In this document: positions 34,721 to 46,384 of the stretch, piece by piece
Layout: the number at the start of each line of letters is the position of its first letter
Position numbering within the stretch: position 1 is the stretch's first letter
From: Thinopyrum elongatum
Lineage: Eukaryota; Streptophyta; Magnoliopsida; Poales; Poaceae
Assembly (NCBI GenBank): GCA_011799875.1
Contig: CM022303.1
Location: 298,294,362 to 298,358,361, forward strand
DNA length: 64,000 nt
Direction of reading: 5' to 3'
Notes under the pieces: generated by a model
The model's database searches: none
Told to the model about the DNA's origin: nothing
Seen by the model: only the letters and a program-made list of their open reading frames with translations
Translations under genes and position numbers: made by a program

Positions 34721-37700
34721 ATGGGTGATAACAATCCACCTTCGTCGCCACCGCCTGACTATATGGCTGCTATGATGCAACAGTTTGAACTCAACCGTCA
34801 GTTCATGACGGGAATTATGGACCAATTTCCCCGTCCCAATGCCAACCATCAGCCAGCTTCAATCACGCTGCTAGAGTTTGTGCGCCTCAACCCCTCGGTA
34901 TTCCGCAACACAGTTAATCCGCTGGATGCCGATGACTGGTTGCGTGACATCTTCTATGAGATGGAGTCAGCTGATGTCCCCCCTGTCAGCTATGTCACAT
35001 TCGCGACATACTTCTTGAAGGGACCAACAACACAATGGTGGGCGACTCACCGACAGACCCTACCTCCTAGAACTGTCGTCACCTGGGTGGAATTCAAGGC
35101 TGCTTTTCGTGCCCGGTACATTCCTTAAGGGGTTATAGATCGGAAGAAGGCCGAGTTCCGCAGCCTCGTTCAAGGCAACAAGACTGTGGAGGTCTATCAG
35201 CGAGAGTTCCTTGATTTGTCTCGCTATGCTGAAGAAGACATCCCTACTGATGCTCGTAGGCAGGAGAGGTTCCATGAAGGGCTACACCATGACATTCAGC
35301 TAGCCCTGCTCATACAAGACTTTCCTGACTTCGCCACCTTGGTGAACAAGGCCATCATGGTCAAGACTAGTTTGAAGAAGCATAAGGAAGCGACCAGATG
35401 CACCTATGAAGCGGGCTCATCTTCGGACTCGTCTTCCCAGAAGCGCCGCATCTGGATTCCACAAAGCATGTACCGCCCGACAGCTCCAGTGTATAGGCCT
35501 GCTTATGCTGCACCTCGTCTGCCTCCTCCACCTCCGAGGCAGCCCCTTCGAGCTCCACCACCTCGAGCTCCTGCACCACGTCCAGACAGTGGACTTTGCT
35601 TCAAGTGTGGCCAGCCAGGTCACCGTGCCAGAGACTGTTCTCAGAATCAGAATCAACTAGTGCCTCTTCCTGCTGGCCGTGGTAATGGTCGTGGAATTCC
35701 TCAGCAGCGTAACAACAATGTCAGACCTTCTTATGGTCGTGGACAGAACTATCATGTCAACATGGCTGAAGCTCAGGATCAACCTGAAACCGTGATGGGT
35801 ACACTTCTTGTTAATTCAGTACCAGCATCTGTTTTATTTGATTCAGGAGCATCGCATTCATTCATGTCAAATAAATTCGCACTCATGCATGAAGTTAGAT
35901 GTGATACACTACCACATAAATTACGAGTGAACACTCCCGCGGGTCATTGCCACACTTTGTTGTTCAGCCCCGATGTCGTAATTAATATTGAAAGATTGGA
36001 ATTCCGAGCGTCTCCCATTATTCTCAACTCTTCCAAAGTTGATCTTATTCTGGGAATGGATTGGTTGAAGGCCCACTATGCCTCAATCAATTGTGCCACT
36101 AAAGTTGTACACCTCATGCATCCATCAGGTCAGATAGTGAATTACCATGCTCATCTCACTCAGAACACCGAGGCTCAGATTTATGCCTTGAATGCGTTGA
36201 ACGCTTCTCCACTTGAGGGGATAAAAAACGTTCCAGTTGTCTGCGAATTCCAGGATGTTTTTCCAGAAGAACTTCCAGGAATACCCCCTGCTAGAGCTGT
36301 CGAGTTCGTTATCGATTTGAAGCCTGGCACCACTCCTATTGCGAAGCATCCTTACAAGATGCCTCTGCATCACCTTCTCGAGCTTAAGGAAGAAATCTAT
36401 AAATCACTTAAGAAGGGATTCATCCGTCCCAGTTCCTCTGCCTTGGGAGCACCGTCTCTCTTTGTCAAGAAGAAAGATGGTACGAATAGGCTGGTCCAAG
36501 ATTACCGTCCTATCAACTAGGCAACCATTCAGAATAAATATCCGCTTCCCCGGATCAATGATTTATATAATCAACTTGCTGGATCTTTGGTGTTCTCTAA
36601 ACTCGACTTGAGGTTGGGTTATCACCAGATCCATGTCCGTGAAGAGGATATTCCGAAGACCACTTTCGTTACTCGTTATGGCTCCTATGAATACACTGTC
36701 ATGTCATTTGGCCTAACGAATGCTCCAGCTACTTTTTCCCATCTGATGAATTATATCTTCATGGATTACCTCGACAAGTTCGTCGTGGTATATTTGGATG
36801 ATATTCTAGTATATTCGAAGAATAAGGAAGAACATGCCGAGCATCTTCGCCTTGTTCTGGAGAGGCTTCGAGAGCACAAGTTGTATGCCAAGTACTCCAA
36901 ATGTGAATTCTGGCTTTCTGAAGTAACCTACCTTGGACATGTCATTTCCAAGGACGGTATTGCCATTAACCCGGAGCGTGTTCAGGCTATTCTTGACTGG
37001 ACTCCTCCGAAGAATGCCAAGCAAGTCCAAAGTTTTCTCGGCCTTGCAAGTTATTGCCGTCGATTCGTCGAGAACTTTTCCAAGATTGCCAAGCCCCTGA
37101 CTAAACTGCTCCACAAAGACGTTAAGTTTGAATGGACAGACAAATGTCAGGAGAGTTTCCAGACTCTCAAGGACAAGCTTACTTCTGCTCCAGTGCTTGC
37201 TCCTCCCGATTCTCGCAAGGACTTTGTAATTTATTGCGACGCCTCTCGTCAAGGATTAGGCTGTGTCCTAATGCAAGAACGAAAAGTAATTGCATATGCC
37301 TCGCGACAATTGCGTCCGCATGAAGAAAACTATCCAGTGCATGATCTCGAACTCGCTGCTGTGATCTATGCTTTGAAACAGTGGCGACATTACCTTCTTG
37401 GTAACCGGTGTGAGATCTATACCGATCATCAGAGTCTGAAATATTTGTTCACTCAACCGGATCTTAATCTCCGTCAACAGCGATGGTTGGAAACAATTAC
37501 GGACTATGACTGTGGTATTTCTTACACCCCTAGCAAGGCTAATGTGATGGCTGATGCCTTGAGCCGCAAGTCCTATTGCAACAACCTCATGGTTAAGCAA
37601 GCTCAACCCCAGCTATATGAAGAACTGCGCAAGCTGAACATCTATATCGTTCTGCAGGGTTCTCTTAATAACCTTGTGATACAGCCAGATCTTGAGAAAG

Positions 37701-39108
37701 CTGTAAAGATTGCGCAAGCCAAAGATGCCGAAGTAGATTTGATGAAGAAAGAACTTCACCTCAAGAACTATAGGGATTTCTCGATTGCTGAAGATGGAAC
37801 CTTGTATTTCAGAGACCGCATTGTGGTACCTCACTTTGAACTTATGACTGACAAAGTCATGAAGGAGGCTCATGATACACCTCTGTCTGTTCATCCCGGT
37901 AGCACCAAGATGTATCGCGATCTTCATCAAAGGTACTGGTGGTCCAGAATGAAGCAGGACATTGCTCGATATGTTGCTGAATGTGATGTTTGCCGTCGCG
38001 TGAAAGCAGAACATCAGAAGCCTGCTGGAATTCTTCAACCACTCCCTATTCCTTTGTGGAAATGGGATAAAGTGCAAATGGATTTCATAACTGGTCTACC
38101 CAAGTCTCAGAAGGGTCACGATGCTATTCTTGTCGTCGTCGACCAACTTTCCAAAGTTGCACATTTTCTGCCTGTCAAGGAGACTATCACTGCTAGCCAA
38201 TTAGCAGAATTGTATATCTCCAGAATCGTTTCACTCCACAGTATTCCGAAGGAGATCAGTTCGGACCGTGGCGGTCTTTTCACGTCCAAGTTCTGGGAAA
38301 GTTTCCAAGAAGCTATGGGAACTCATATTACCTGGAGTTCAGCTTATCATCCCCAATCCCAAGGCCAAGTTGAGCGAGTTAATCAAGTGCTTGAAGATAT
38401 GCTTCGAGCTTGTGTTATATCATTTGGTAAGAAGTGGGAAGAATCTCTCTCGTTTGCCGTCAAGCCAGCTTGAAAATGGCCCCCTTCGAAGTGCTATATG
38501 GACGAAAGTGTCGAACCCCTCTAAATTGATCAGAAACTGGGGAACGACCTCTCGTGGGACCGGACATTATTCAACACGCCGAAGAACAAGTCAGAATTGT
38601 CCGAGAAAATCTCAAGGCGGCTCAGGACCGCCAGAAGAGCAACTATGATCGCAAACGATGGGGTCTGACTTATCAACCAGGTGATCAAGCTTATCTTCGT
38701 GTCACTCCTATGAAGGGCACCCGTCGTTTTGGAATCAAGGGCAAGCTAGCTCCTCGCTATATTGGTCCCTTTCGCATTGTTACCAGACGTGGACAGGTGG
38801 CATATAAATTGGAGTTGCCACCGCAATTCTCTCATATCCACGACGTCTTCCATGTGTCGCAACTTCGTCGTTGCTTCAAGGAATCTCCTCACCGAGCAGT
38901 AGATCATGAAATGCTCGAATTGCAAGATGATCTTTCTTATAAGGAGCATCCCATCCGCATTCTCGATGAAGCTGAACGTCGAACCCGTCAGAAGACAACC
39001 AAGTTCCTGAAAGTGCAGTGGTCTAATCATACTGAAGATGAAGCCACTTGGGAACGTGAGGATCATCTTCGCAAGGAATATCCCGACCTCTTTCCTTTTA
39101 CCTCATGA
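34721..39108 (+). pseudogene. gag-pol polyprotein of Tekay-like chromovirus, broken
   Basis: Domains in order: gag from the ATG at 34721; CCHC knuckle CFKCGQPGHRARDC (35597-35638); protease LFDSGASHSF (near 35840); RT with [12 protein letters not shown] and YLDD (36791-36802); RNase H ([10 protein letters not shown] to NVMADALSR, 37200-37570); integrase with HHCC region, [14 protein letters not shown] and GQVERVNQ (37860-38440); chromodomain (HPIRILDEAERR … LKVQWSNH … ATWERED, 38947-39095). Breaks are an in-frame TAA at 35126-35128, TAG at 36518-36520, a small deletion with frame change near 38455-38470, and TGA at 38527-38529. Apart from these the frame is continuous. The chromodomain is known to steer chromovirus integration to heterochromatin. 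Confidence 0.92.
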
Positions 39109-39132
39109 ATTCTCAGGACAAGAATTTCTTTT

Positions 39133-39146
39133 AGAGGAGGAGAATT
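39133..39146 (+). other. Polypurine tract of chromovirus
   Basis: AGAGGAGGAGAATT immediately before the TGTAACACC start of the 3' LTR. Confidence 0.85.
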
Positions 39147-42100
39147 TGTAACACCCCCGTGTAATAAGCACTGTGACACTCTGCTTAGTATGCCAAGTCA
39201 TCTCTATTTGCAATGCCTAATCACTTTGGTTAAGTATTCAATTCAAATTCTATTCTGAAAATCAACTCAAAATTCAAAAGTGAAATATGAAGTTGCTCAA
39301 AACTTGTGGGAAAAATGTTCACATTATAGCAAATAATCTAAAACTAATTGCTGTTAAGGAACACAACATCATCATCTACCACAGAAGGGCCTAAGTATTT
39401 TAACAGAGCCCAATCAGCATTTAAAATGCCCAAATCATTTTTGAATAAATTCAAATGGTTTTCAAAAATGCCCAAACTTCTTGAGGCAGTGTTGGAAATT
39501 GCAATGCACATGTGTGACCAAGTTTCACATTTTTGCTACTACATTTGAATGCTCAAAATAATTCAAAACCTACTCTGTAAAAAGAAAAAGGCAGAAGCAG
39601 AAAATAAAAATAAAACGAGGCACTGTGCACTGGGTCTAAGTGCATAGTGCCCCGAAACCGGCCCAACTGGCCCATCTCCCTCTCTCTCCTTCGGCGTGTC
39701 ACCACCGCCGTGGCTGCGCGCACGCGCTCCGGTCGCCCGCCGACACGGCGACGGCCACCAATAGCCACCGACGCGCGAGGGGGATAAGGACGAGCCGGTG
39801 CCTCCCCATGGCCTCCCCATCCATTCCCTCTCCCTCTCCGCCACTCTCTCCCCCCAGATCCATCGGCGCCCGAGCGCCACCGTCGCCGCGCTTCGCCACC
39901 GGCGTGGCCAGCGGCCTCTCTGCGTCGCCTGCTTGCGCCTGGGAGGATCGCCGTGGTCTGCCACGTCCTCTGGAGCAGCTGGAAGGAGCCGAAGGGCTCT
40001 GCATCGCCCGCACGCACCGTCATCTTCCTCGGGTCGCCGGCGATCCCCTTCTTCCCCGGCGTCGATCTGCTGCTACTAACCTTTCAACGGCCATCTTGCA
40101 TGCCGCACGGTGAGCTCTTCTGCCCCCTGCTCCTCCCCATTTGCTTCCCCGCACGCCGTAGCTAGCCTGCCGCCGCGCCCGTACTCTGTTCACCGCCGAC
40201 GAGCTCGTGGCCATCGCCACAGCCGCTGTCATGCTCGCCTGAGCACGTCACCATGCTCCTGGAGCTCGTGCGAGTCCAACGCACACACGCACGCGCCCGC
40301 TCGTGCCCTCTATTGTCTAGCTCGATGGGCTCCCGTACGCGCCGCCGCTGATCTCGTCGCCGTTCCCATTTCCGGCGATCCTTTTGGTCCGGCGCCACCA
40401 CCGTTCGACGCGGCTCCGTACGCTCGTTCGAACGACGCCGCACACGCCACTTGCCGCGCCCCCTAACGCTGTTTCCCCTCGCACCCGAACTCCGGCGTCC
40501 ACCACGCTCATCGCCGCCATCACTGTAGAGCTTCTCCGACGATGCCACTGCCACCGTTCGACGCGGCTTGCTCCGACCGATCAAACGCGCCCTCGCGCGC
40601 GCAAAATGGTCGCTTGTAGGCGAAATCTGACAAGACACGAGGCCCTCCGGCGTGATTTCGATCTCACTGGCATTCATCCGCCGGCCGGCCGACGTGGCAA
40701 GGCTGGGCCCCACCTTAGGGTGGCTGACAGTGGGCCCCGCGGGTCCTAGTTGACTGGGTTGACCCAGTCAACTGCTGACTGGGCGCCCACTGTCCCACTG
40801 ACACGCGGGCCCCACTGCCCTTTTAATTAACTAAAACATTTTATAAAATAAATTAATTAAGTTAATTAGTCTATGACATGTGGGGCCAGCTGCCTAATTA
40901 ACACTAATTAGTTTAAGTTTAAACTCTATTAACCAACAGAGGCTGACATGTGGGGCCCACATGTCAGGTTTGACTCTGGTCAGCCCTGTTGACTGCTGAC
41001 GTCACTTCTGCGCAATGCTGATGTCATATTTTCCTTTTCTGTTAAATAAAAGTAATTCTAGAAAATCATTTAAATCTTTGAAAATTCATAACTTTTAAAC
41101 CGTAGCTCAGATCGAAAAACTTAAAACATGAAAGTTGCTCAGAACGACAAGACGATCTGATCGTGTCGTCTGTTTCTATACCGGAACCCCCTACGTAGGA
41201 GAAACCACAACTCTGAGCCCGATTCCGGTAGATAAATAGTGCATACATAGCGGATAATAAATCCCGCGTTAATCCTAAAATAATTAAAATGACTTAGGTG
41301 CATCTTTAGTCAACCCAGCACTGCATCCTAGGCATGGCATGCCCTGTATTGCATTGTTGCTGTGTATTTATATGTCTCTTCCCCCTCTTCTCTCTCGATA
41401 GACCCCGACGTCGACGTAGCTCCCGAGACCGACGCATCTCCAGAGGTCGGATACGCTCCTGACGATCAGACCCTTGCCATAGAGCTTCCAGGCAAGCACC
41501 CCCTTTTTGAGCATTCCGATATCGCCTACTCTTCTCTCTCTTATGCTTGCATTAGAAGAAGCTGCTGCTACTGTTATCCTATATCTGCTGCATAGCCTGT
41601 TTAATTGTAACCTGTTGTTGATACCTACCTGTTATCCTAAACTGTTTAGTATAGGCTGGGTAGAGACCTATCAGAGACCCCACTTTATCCCGACTGCCCC
41701 GCTGGATTCTCAGAAGACCCGATCAACGGGATCGAAGAACAGACCCCGACATTGCACGTCACTTCCCCCTTAACTGCTCGACACTACTGTGTTAATATCG
41801 AGTGCCGAGGGTGATACCTCGTCAGCACTTCTGATGATAACCTTGTAGGTTAGTTATTCGGTCGTGGTAGGCGAGGGTGATTCCTCCTACACCACCCCCG
41901 ATAACGACATCATCGAGCAACTGCTCAAGTGTGGACCTCGAGGGTGATGCCTCTTTAGTTCACCTTGATGTTTACGTTAGGTGGGAATCCAACGAGGGTG
42001 ATGCCTCGGATTCCTTCTTGATATGGTAGCCACACGGATGCCTTTACATTATTGATGATATTGTTTATTCTGGATAAAGACGGGTCGGCCCTGAGGGGTA

Positions 42101-43494
42101 CCCGCACGAGTTTATGATGAGAGTAATGTGGAATCGGGTGGACCTGGATGGTGCCCAAGAGTTGAACACGAGGCGTGGCCGGTCATTCCTAGCCCTTGCC
42201 GCAAGTCCTCGAGACAGGGCGACGGGGTCACATCTTTTGTGAGTCTCTGCTCGTTACCGCAACCCCCAACACACTAACGGTTTGGATATTTGATCCGAGG
42301 GGCCTCTGGCCTGATAGCTCTAACCATCATGTGGGCATAGTATGGGCGTTCTGCGTCATATACTTTAGTCGGAGCTTAATTGACGTCAGCAAGGAGCGGC
42401 ACATGCTGGGTTGGACTGGGAACGCAACCGCTCTTGTATTAAGGGGTTACTAGGTCTGCTCACCGGCGGTGCACATAACACGCAGGAGTCCCCGGGGCGA
42501 TGGCCCAAGACCCCTGGGCGCATAGGTTAGTCCGGCGTGCTGACCTCTCTGTTAAGTATTCGGTCGGGTTGCGGCGTATCGTTTGGCCGAGGCCAGGCAT
42601 GACCCAGAAAAGTGTGTCCGTCCGGAGTTAAGCGAGCGTGGTGGGTAAGTTGGTGCACCCCTGCAGGGAAGAAACAATCTATCGATAGCCTGTCCTACGG
42701 TAACGGACACTAGGAGTTGTATCCCGATCGGTACAACTAGAACTGGTGACTTGAGATGATACTGGATAGTATGGCTCTAGGATTGCTTTCTCGCAGGGAG
42801 TCGAGGAAGAATCTCTGGGCAAGGTTGATACACTACTACTACTTTACATTATGTTAATCTGCACTCTTCTAATGCTGCAAGACCGATGAAGATGCTTGAA
42901 GATGCTAGTCTTCGATAGGACTAGGCTCTCCCATCTATTCTGGCATTTCTGCAGCCCAGTCCACATATACAGCCTCCTTTGAAAATGTTGCATATGTAGT
43001 GTAGATCCTTGCTTGCTGAGTACTTCAGATGAGTACTCACGTTTGCTTTACTTTCTTTTTCTCCCCATATCCATATGTCGCCGCCAGATGACGGAGCCCC
43101 TGAGATAGCTGCCCCTGTCGACGACTACGGCTACTACTACTACCCTCCCGGCGAGTACTACTACGAGGAGCGGATCGACGGCCAGGAGTAGGTTCAGAGG
43201 GTCCTAGGCAGGAGGCCTACGCCTTTCGATCGTAGTATTTTCCTTTGCCCCGCCTTTGTAAAGGCCTATTTGTTTCTCTGTAATATCTGTACCCAGATAT
43301 CTGATGCTTCCGCTGACACTTGTATGCCATCGAGCTATGTATTCGAGCCCTCGAGGCCCTGGCTTGTAATATAAAGCTTGTATGACTTTATTTATGTTTT
43401 AGAGTTGTGTTGTGATATCTTCAAGTGAGTCCTTTGGCTTGATCGTGTGCATTTGCGTGTATGGCTAGTGCACGATTAAGCCGGGGTCGTCACA
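39147..43494 (+). repeat. 3' LTR of Tekay-like chromovirus
   Basis: 4348 bp. Same features as the 5' LTR: hairpin 39620-39650, exon-like frame 41402-41503, GAGGGTGAT motifs from 41807, small ORF 43075-43191. Seven bases shorter than the 5' copy through small indels. Confidence 0.93.
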
Positions 43495-44059
43495 TCTGGC
43501 ACCTCCTCAAATCCCTACTTCCCTCTGCGAAGGGCCTATCTATTTACTTTATGCAATTTTTATTTTTATTTGAGTCTCCATCTTCTCTTATAAAGCACCA
43601 ACTAAGGGGCACTATGATCGTACTTGAGCATTGGATGTAGCTAATATGCGAGTGTGTTTTGCGAATGGATCAATGATTGAGCATGATGGGCTAGGGATAA
43701 CTTTCTTTAGTGTTGATATTTTGAAAGACATGGTTGCTTGTTGATATGCTTGAGTATTGATGTCTTCATGTCAAATTATAGACTATTGCTTTGAATCATT
43801 CAAGTCCAAATGTCCATGCTACAAAAGAAAGAGTATATGATGAATATGATAGGTAGCTTTCCACAACAAAAACTCCGTTTTCAATTGCTACTTTATCATG
43901 ATAAGTTTTATGAGAAAGAGTTGCTGTTATGATGCTAGAAAAAGTGATTGAAATTATCATTGATCAAACTTATGCATTTTGCTAGCATTCACACTTCATA
44001 AATTATTTCTTTTATCATTTACCTACTCGAGGACGAGTAGGAATTAAGCTTGGGGATGC
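43495..44059 (+). other. Remaining 3' noncoding tail, hairpin and polypurine tract of the Athila-type element
   Basis: Continuation of 26278-28956 after the nested insertion. At 44023-44040 it contains the perfect hairpin CTACTCG-AGGA-CGAGTAG, then the polypurine tract AAGCTTGGGGATGC at 44046-44059, then the LTR. Confidence 0.85.
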
Positions 44060-45754
44060 TAATACGTCTCCAACGTATCTATAATTTATGAAGTATTCAT
44101 GCCATTATATTATCATTCTTGGATGTGTTACAATCATTTTATAGCATCTTTATATCATTTTTTGGGACTAACCTATTGACATAGTGCCCAGTGCCAGTTG
44201 CTGTTTTTTGCTTGTTTTTTACATCGCAGAAAATCAATACCAAACGGAGTCCAAATGTGGTGAAACTTTTTGTAGATTTTTTCTGGACCAGAAGACACCC
44301 GTTGGGCCAAAGAAGTACCAGAGGGGAGCTCCGAGGAGATCACAACCCACCAGGGTGCGCCTGGGGGCCCAGGCGCGCCCAGGCGGGTTGTGCCCACCTC
44401 GGTGGCCTCCCGCACCGCCTCTTCGCCCTATAAATTCCCAAATATTCCAAAAACCCTGGGGGTAACCCTAGATCAGAAGTTCCTCCGCCGCAAGCCTCTG
44501 TAGCCATGAAAAACCAATCTAGACCCCATTCCGGCGCCCTGCCGGAGGGGGAAATCATCACCGGTGGCCATCTTCATCATCCCGGCGGCCACCATGATGA
44601 GGAGGGAGTAGTCCACCCTCGGGGCTGAGGGTTTGTACTAGTAGCTATGTGATTAATCTCTCTCTCTCTCTCATGTTCTTGAGATGTCACGATCTTGATG
44701 TATCGCGGGCTTTGTTAATATAGTTGGATCATATGGTGTTTTCCCCTCTCTATCTTGTTGTGATGAATTGAGTTTTCCCTTGGAGATTTCGTTTTATCGG
44801 ATTGAATACTTTGATGGATTTGAGAACACTTTATGTATGTCTTGCTATGAATACCCGTGGTGACAATGGGGTATCATATTGATTCACTTGATATATGTTT
44901 TGGCACTCAACTCGCGGATTCCCGAGGTGACATTGGGGTAATCTATGCATAGGGGTTGATGCACGTTCTTGTCTTTGTTTCTTCGGTAGAACTCTTGGGG
45001 CACTCTTTAAGGTTCTTTGTGTTGGATTGAGTATTATGAATCTGAATTTGCTTTGGTGTTATTTTAGTACGAACTCTTGATAGATCGATCGAAAAGAATA
45101 GCTACGTGTTATTTTAGTACGAACTCTTGATAGATCGATCGGAAAGAATAGCTATGTGTTATTTTAGTACGAACTCTTGATAGATCGATCGGAAAGAATA
45201 ACTTGGTGTTATTTTAGTAAGAACTCTTGGATAGATCGATCGGAAAGAATAGCTACAAACAATTTCTTATTATGTTCTCCGCTAGATAATAACTTTGGAG
45301 TGATTCTTCATCGCACTTTGAGGGATGGTTATATGATCCATTTATATTAGCATTGTTGAGAGATTGCACTAGCGAAAGTACGGACCCTAGGCCTTGTTTT
45401 CAAGCATTGCAATACTGTTTGTGCTCACTTTTGTTACATGCTACCTTGCTGTTTTTTATTGTCACTATCACAAAAATCAATATCTACTATCATTACTACA
45501 CTTGTATCACCATCTCTTCGCCGAACTAGTGCACCTATACAAATTACCATTGTATTTGGTGTGTTGGGGACACAAGAGACTTTTTATTATTTGCTTGCAG
45601 GGCTGTTTGAGAGAGACCATCTTCATCCTACACCACCCACGGATTGATAAACCTTAGGTCATCCACTTGAGGGAAAATTGCTACTGTCCTACAAAACTCT
45701 GTGCTTGGAGGCCCAACACGAGTCTACAAGAATAAAGTTGCGTAGTAGACATCA
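44060..45754 (+). repeat. 3' LTR of the plus-strand Athila-type element
   Basis: 1695 bp, about 55 longer than the 5' LTR, mostly because the 50-bp tandem repeat has four copies (45056-45256). It begins TAATACGTCTCC where the 5' copy has TGATACGTCTCC. Confidence 0.92.
45056..45256 (+). repeat. 50-bp tandem repeat, four copies, in 3' LTR
   Basis: Copies at 45056-45105, 45106-45155, 45156-45205 and 45206-45256. Same unit as in the 5' LTR, one copy more. Confidence 0.92.
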
Positions 45755-46118
45755 GCGGCGAGCAGCAGGGGCGTGGCAGCAGCAGGCACGACGAGCAGCA
45801 GGCGTCGCAACAGTGAGGCGGGGCAGCGTGGATCTGGCGGGGATGCCCCGATCCCAATTGGATCAGAATTGGTGCAGCGGCGGGAGGTTGACGAGCTCCA
45901 TTACTGGCAGCTGGTCCGGGCGCCGAGCACTGGCTGCGTCAGGACCGGGTTGAGCGCCGACTCCTCTGCCTCACCCATGGTGGACGACGGCCTCTGCCCC
46001 CGAAGGAGCAGGCACGAACGGCGGATTTTGTCTTGACTAGATTTTTTTTCTTTTTTCTTTCAATGGCATGTGAACCCCATAGGGCAAGCCATGTCGTTGT
46101 ATGTGAGACGTTAAGTGG
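45755..46118. other. Right part of GC-rich cargo of the Mutator-like element
   Basis: Begins with the second GCGGC duplication and continues the GCAGCAG-rich sequence seen before 23638. Short open frames exist on both strands (for example MGEAEESALNPVLTQPVLG on the minus strand, starting near 45980), but none is long. It could be captured exon sequence from a host gene; not identified. Confidence 0.45.
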
Positions 46119-46294
46119 TGCCACGTGAGCCTGACTAGCAGGCCCAATCTATCATAAACATGCTCAATAGAGTCAAATCCATCGATCAATGTTTTTTTAA
46201 AGATTACACAAGACGTGGTGTTTTCTGTGAAAAAAAATATCACTGTTTTCTACAAATCTAACTTTCAAACTGATGGTTTTCTGCATTTTACTCA
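46119..46294 (-). repeat. Right terminal inverted repeat of Mutator-like element
   Basis: Reverse complement resembles 23158-23310. Flanked by ATTTATCCA at 46295-46303, with one extra A between the terminal repeat and the duplication. Confidence 0.7.
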
Positions 46295-46384
46295 ATTTAT
46301 CCAAGTGAATATCAGACGACTTTTCCATGAACCTGACAGAGGATCAACCGTTAAGTATGAGTACTATTCAACAGAAGCAGACAA

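Larger units (their letters stand above)
28957..43494 (+). mobile_element. Tekay-like chromovirus (gypsy LTR retrotransposon), nested
   Basis: LTRs of 4355 bp (28957-33311) and 4348 bp (39147-43494), both starting TGTAACACCCCCG and ending in CACA. The primer site is tRNA-Met type, the polypurine tract is at 39133-39146, and the polyprotein ends in a chromodomain. Very long LTRs, this primer and a C-terminal chromodomain fit the Tekay lineage. Flanking bases are TCTAA on the left and TCTGG on the right, an imperfect duplication. The polyprotein is broken by four stops and one frameshift, so this copy is dead. Inserted into the noncoding tail of the element 23638-45754. Confidence 0.92.
23638..45754 (+). 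mobile_element. Non-autonomous Athila-type LTR retrotransposon containing a nested chromovirus
   Basis: LTRs at 23638-25277 and 44060-45754, primer site at 25288-25305, one acidic ORF, a long noncoding tail with repeated polypurine-tract copies, a polypurine tract at 44046-44059, and GCGGC on both sides. Without the nested element 28957-43494 its own length is about 7.6 kb, close to the 7.3 kb of the minus-strand relative at 6623-13954. It has no protease, RT or integrase. The 3' LTR begins TA rather than TG. Confidence 0.92.
23158..46294. mobile_element. Mutator-like element with GC-rich cargo, split by a 22-kb insertion
   Basis: Long terminal inverted repeats at 23158-23310 and 46119-46294 share blocks such as the GAGTAAA start, GCAGAAAA, and GTCAGGCT followed by ACGTGGCA. 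With the LTR element (23638-45754) and one GCGGC copy removed, the element is about 1015 bp. Its interior (23311-23637 plus 45760-46118) is strongly GC-rich, rich in GCAGCAG/CGGCGAG, and unlike the AT-rich ends. This is the layout of a Pack-MULE, a non-autonomous element carrying captured host gene sequence. No source gene is recognised and no transposase is present. Confidence 0.7.
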
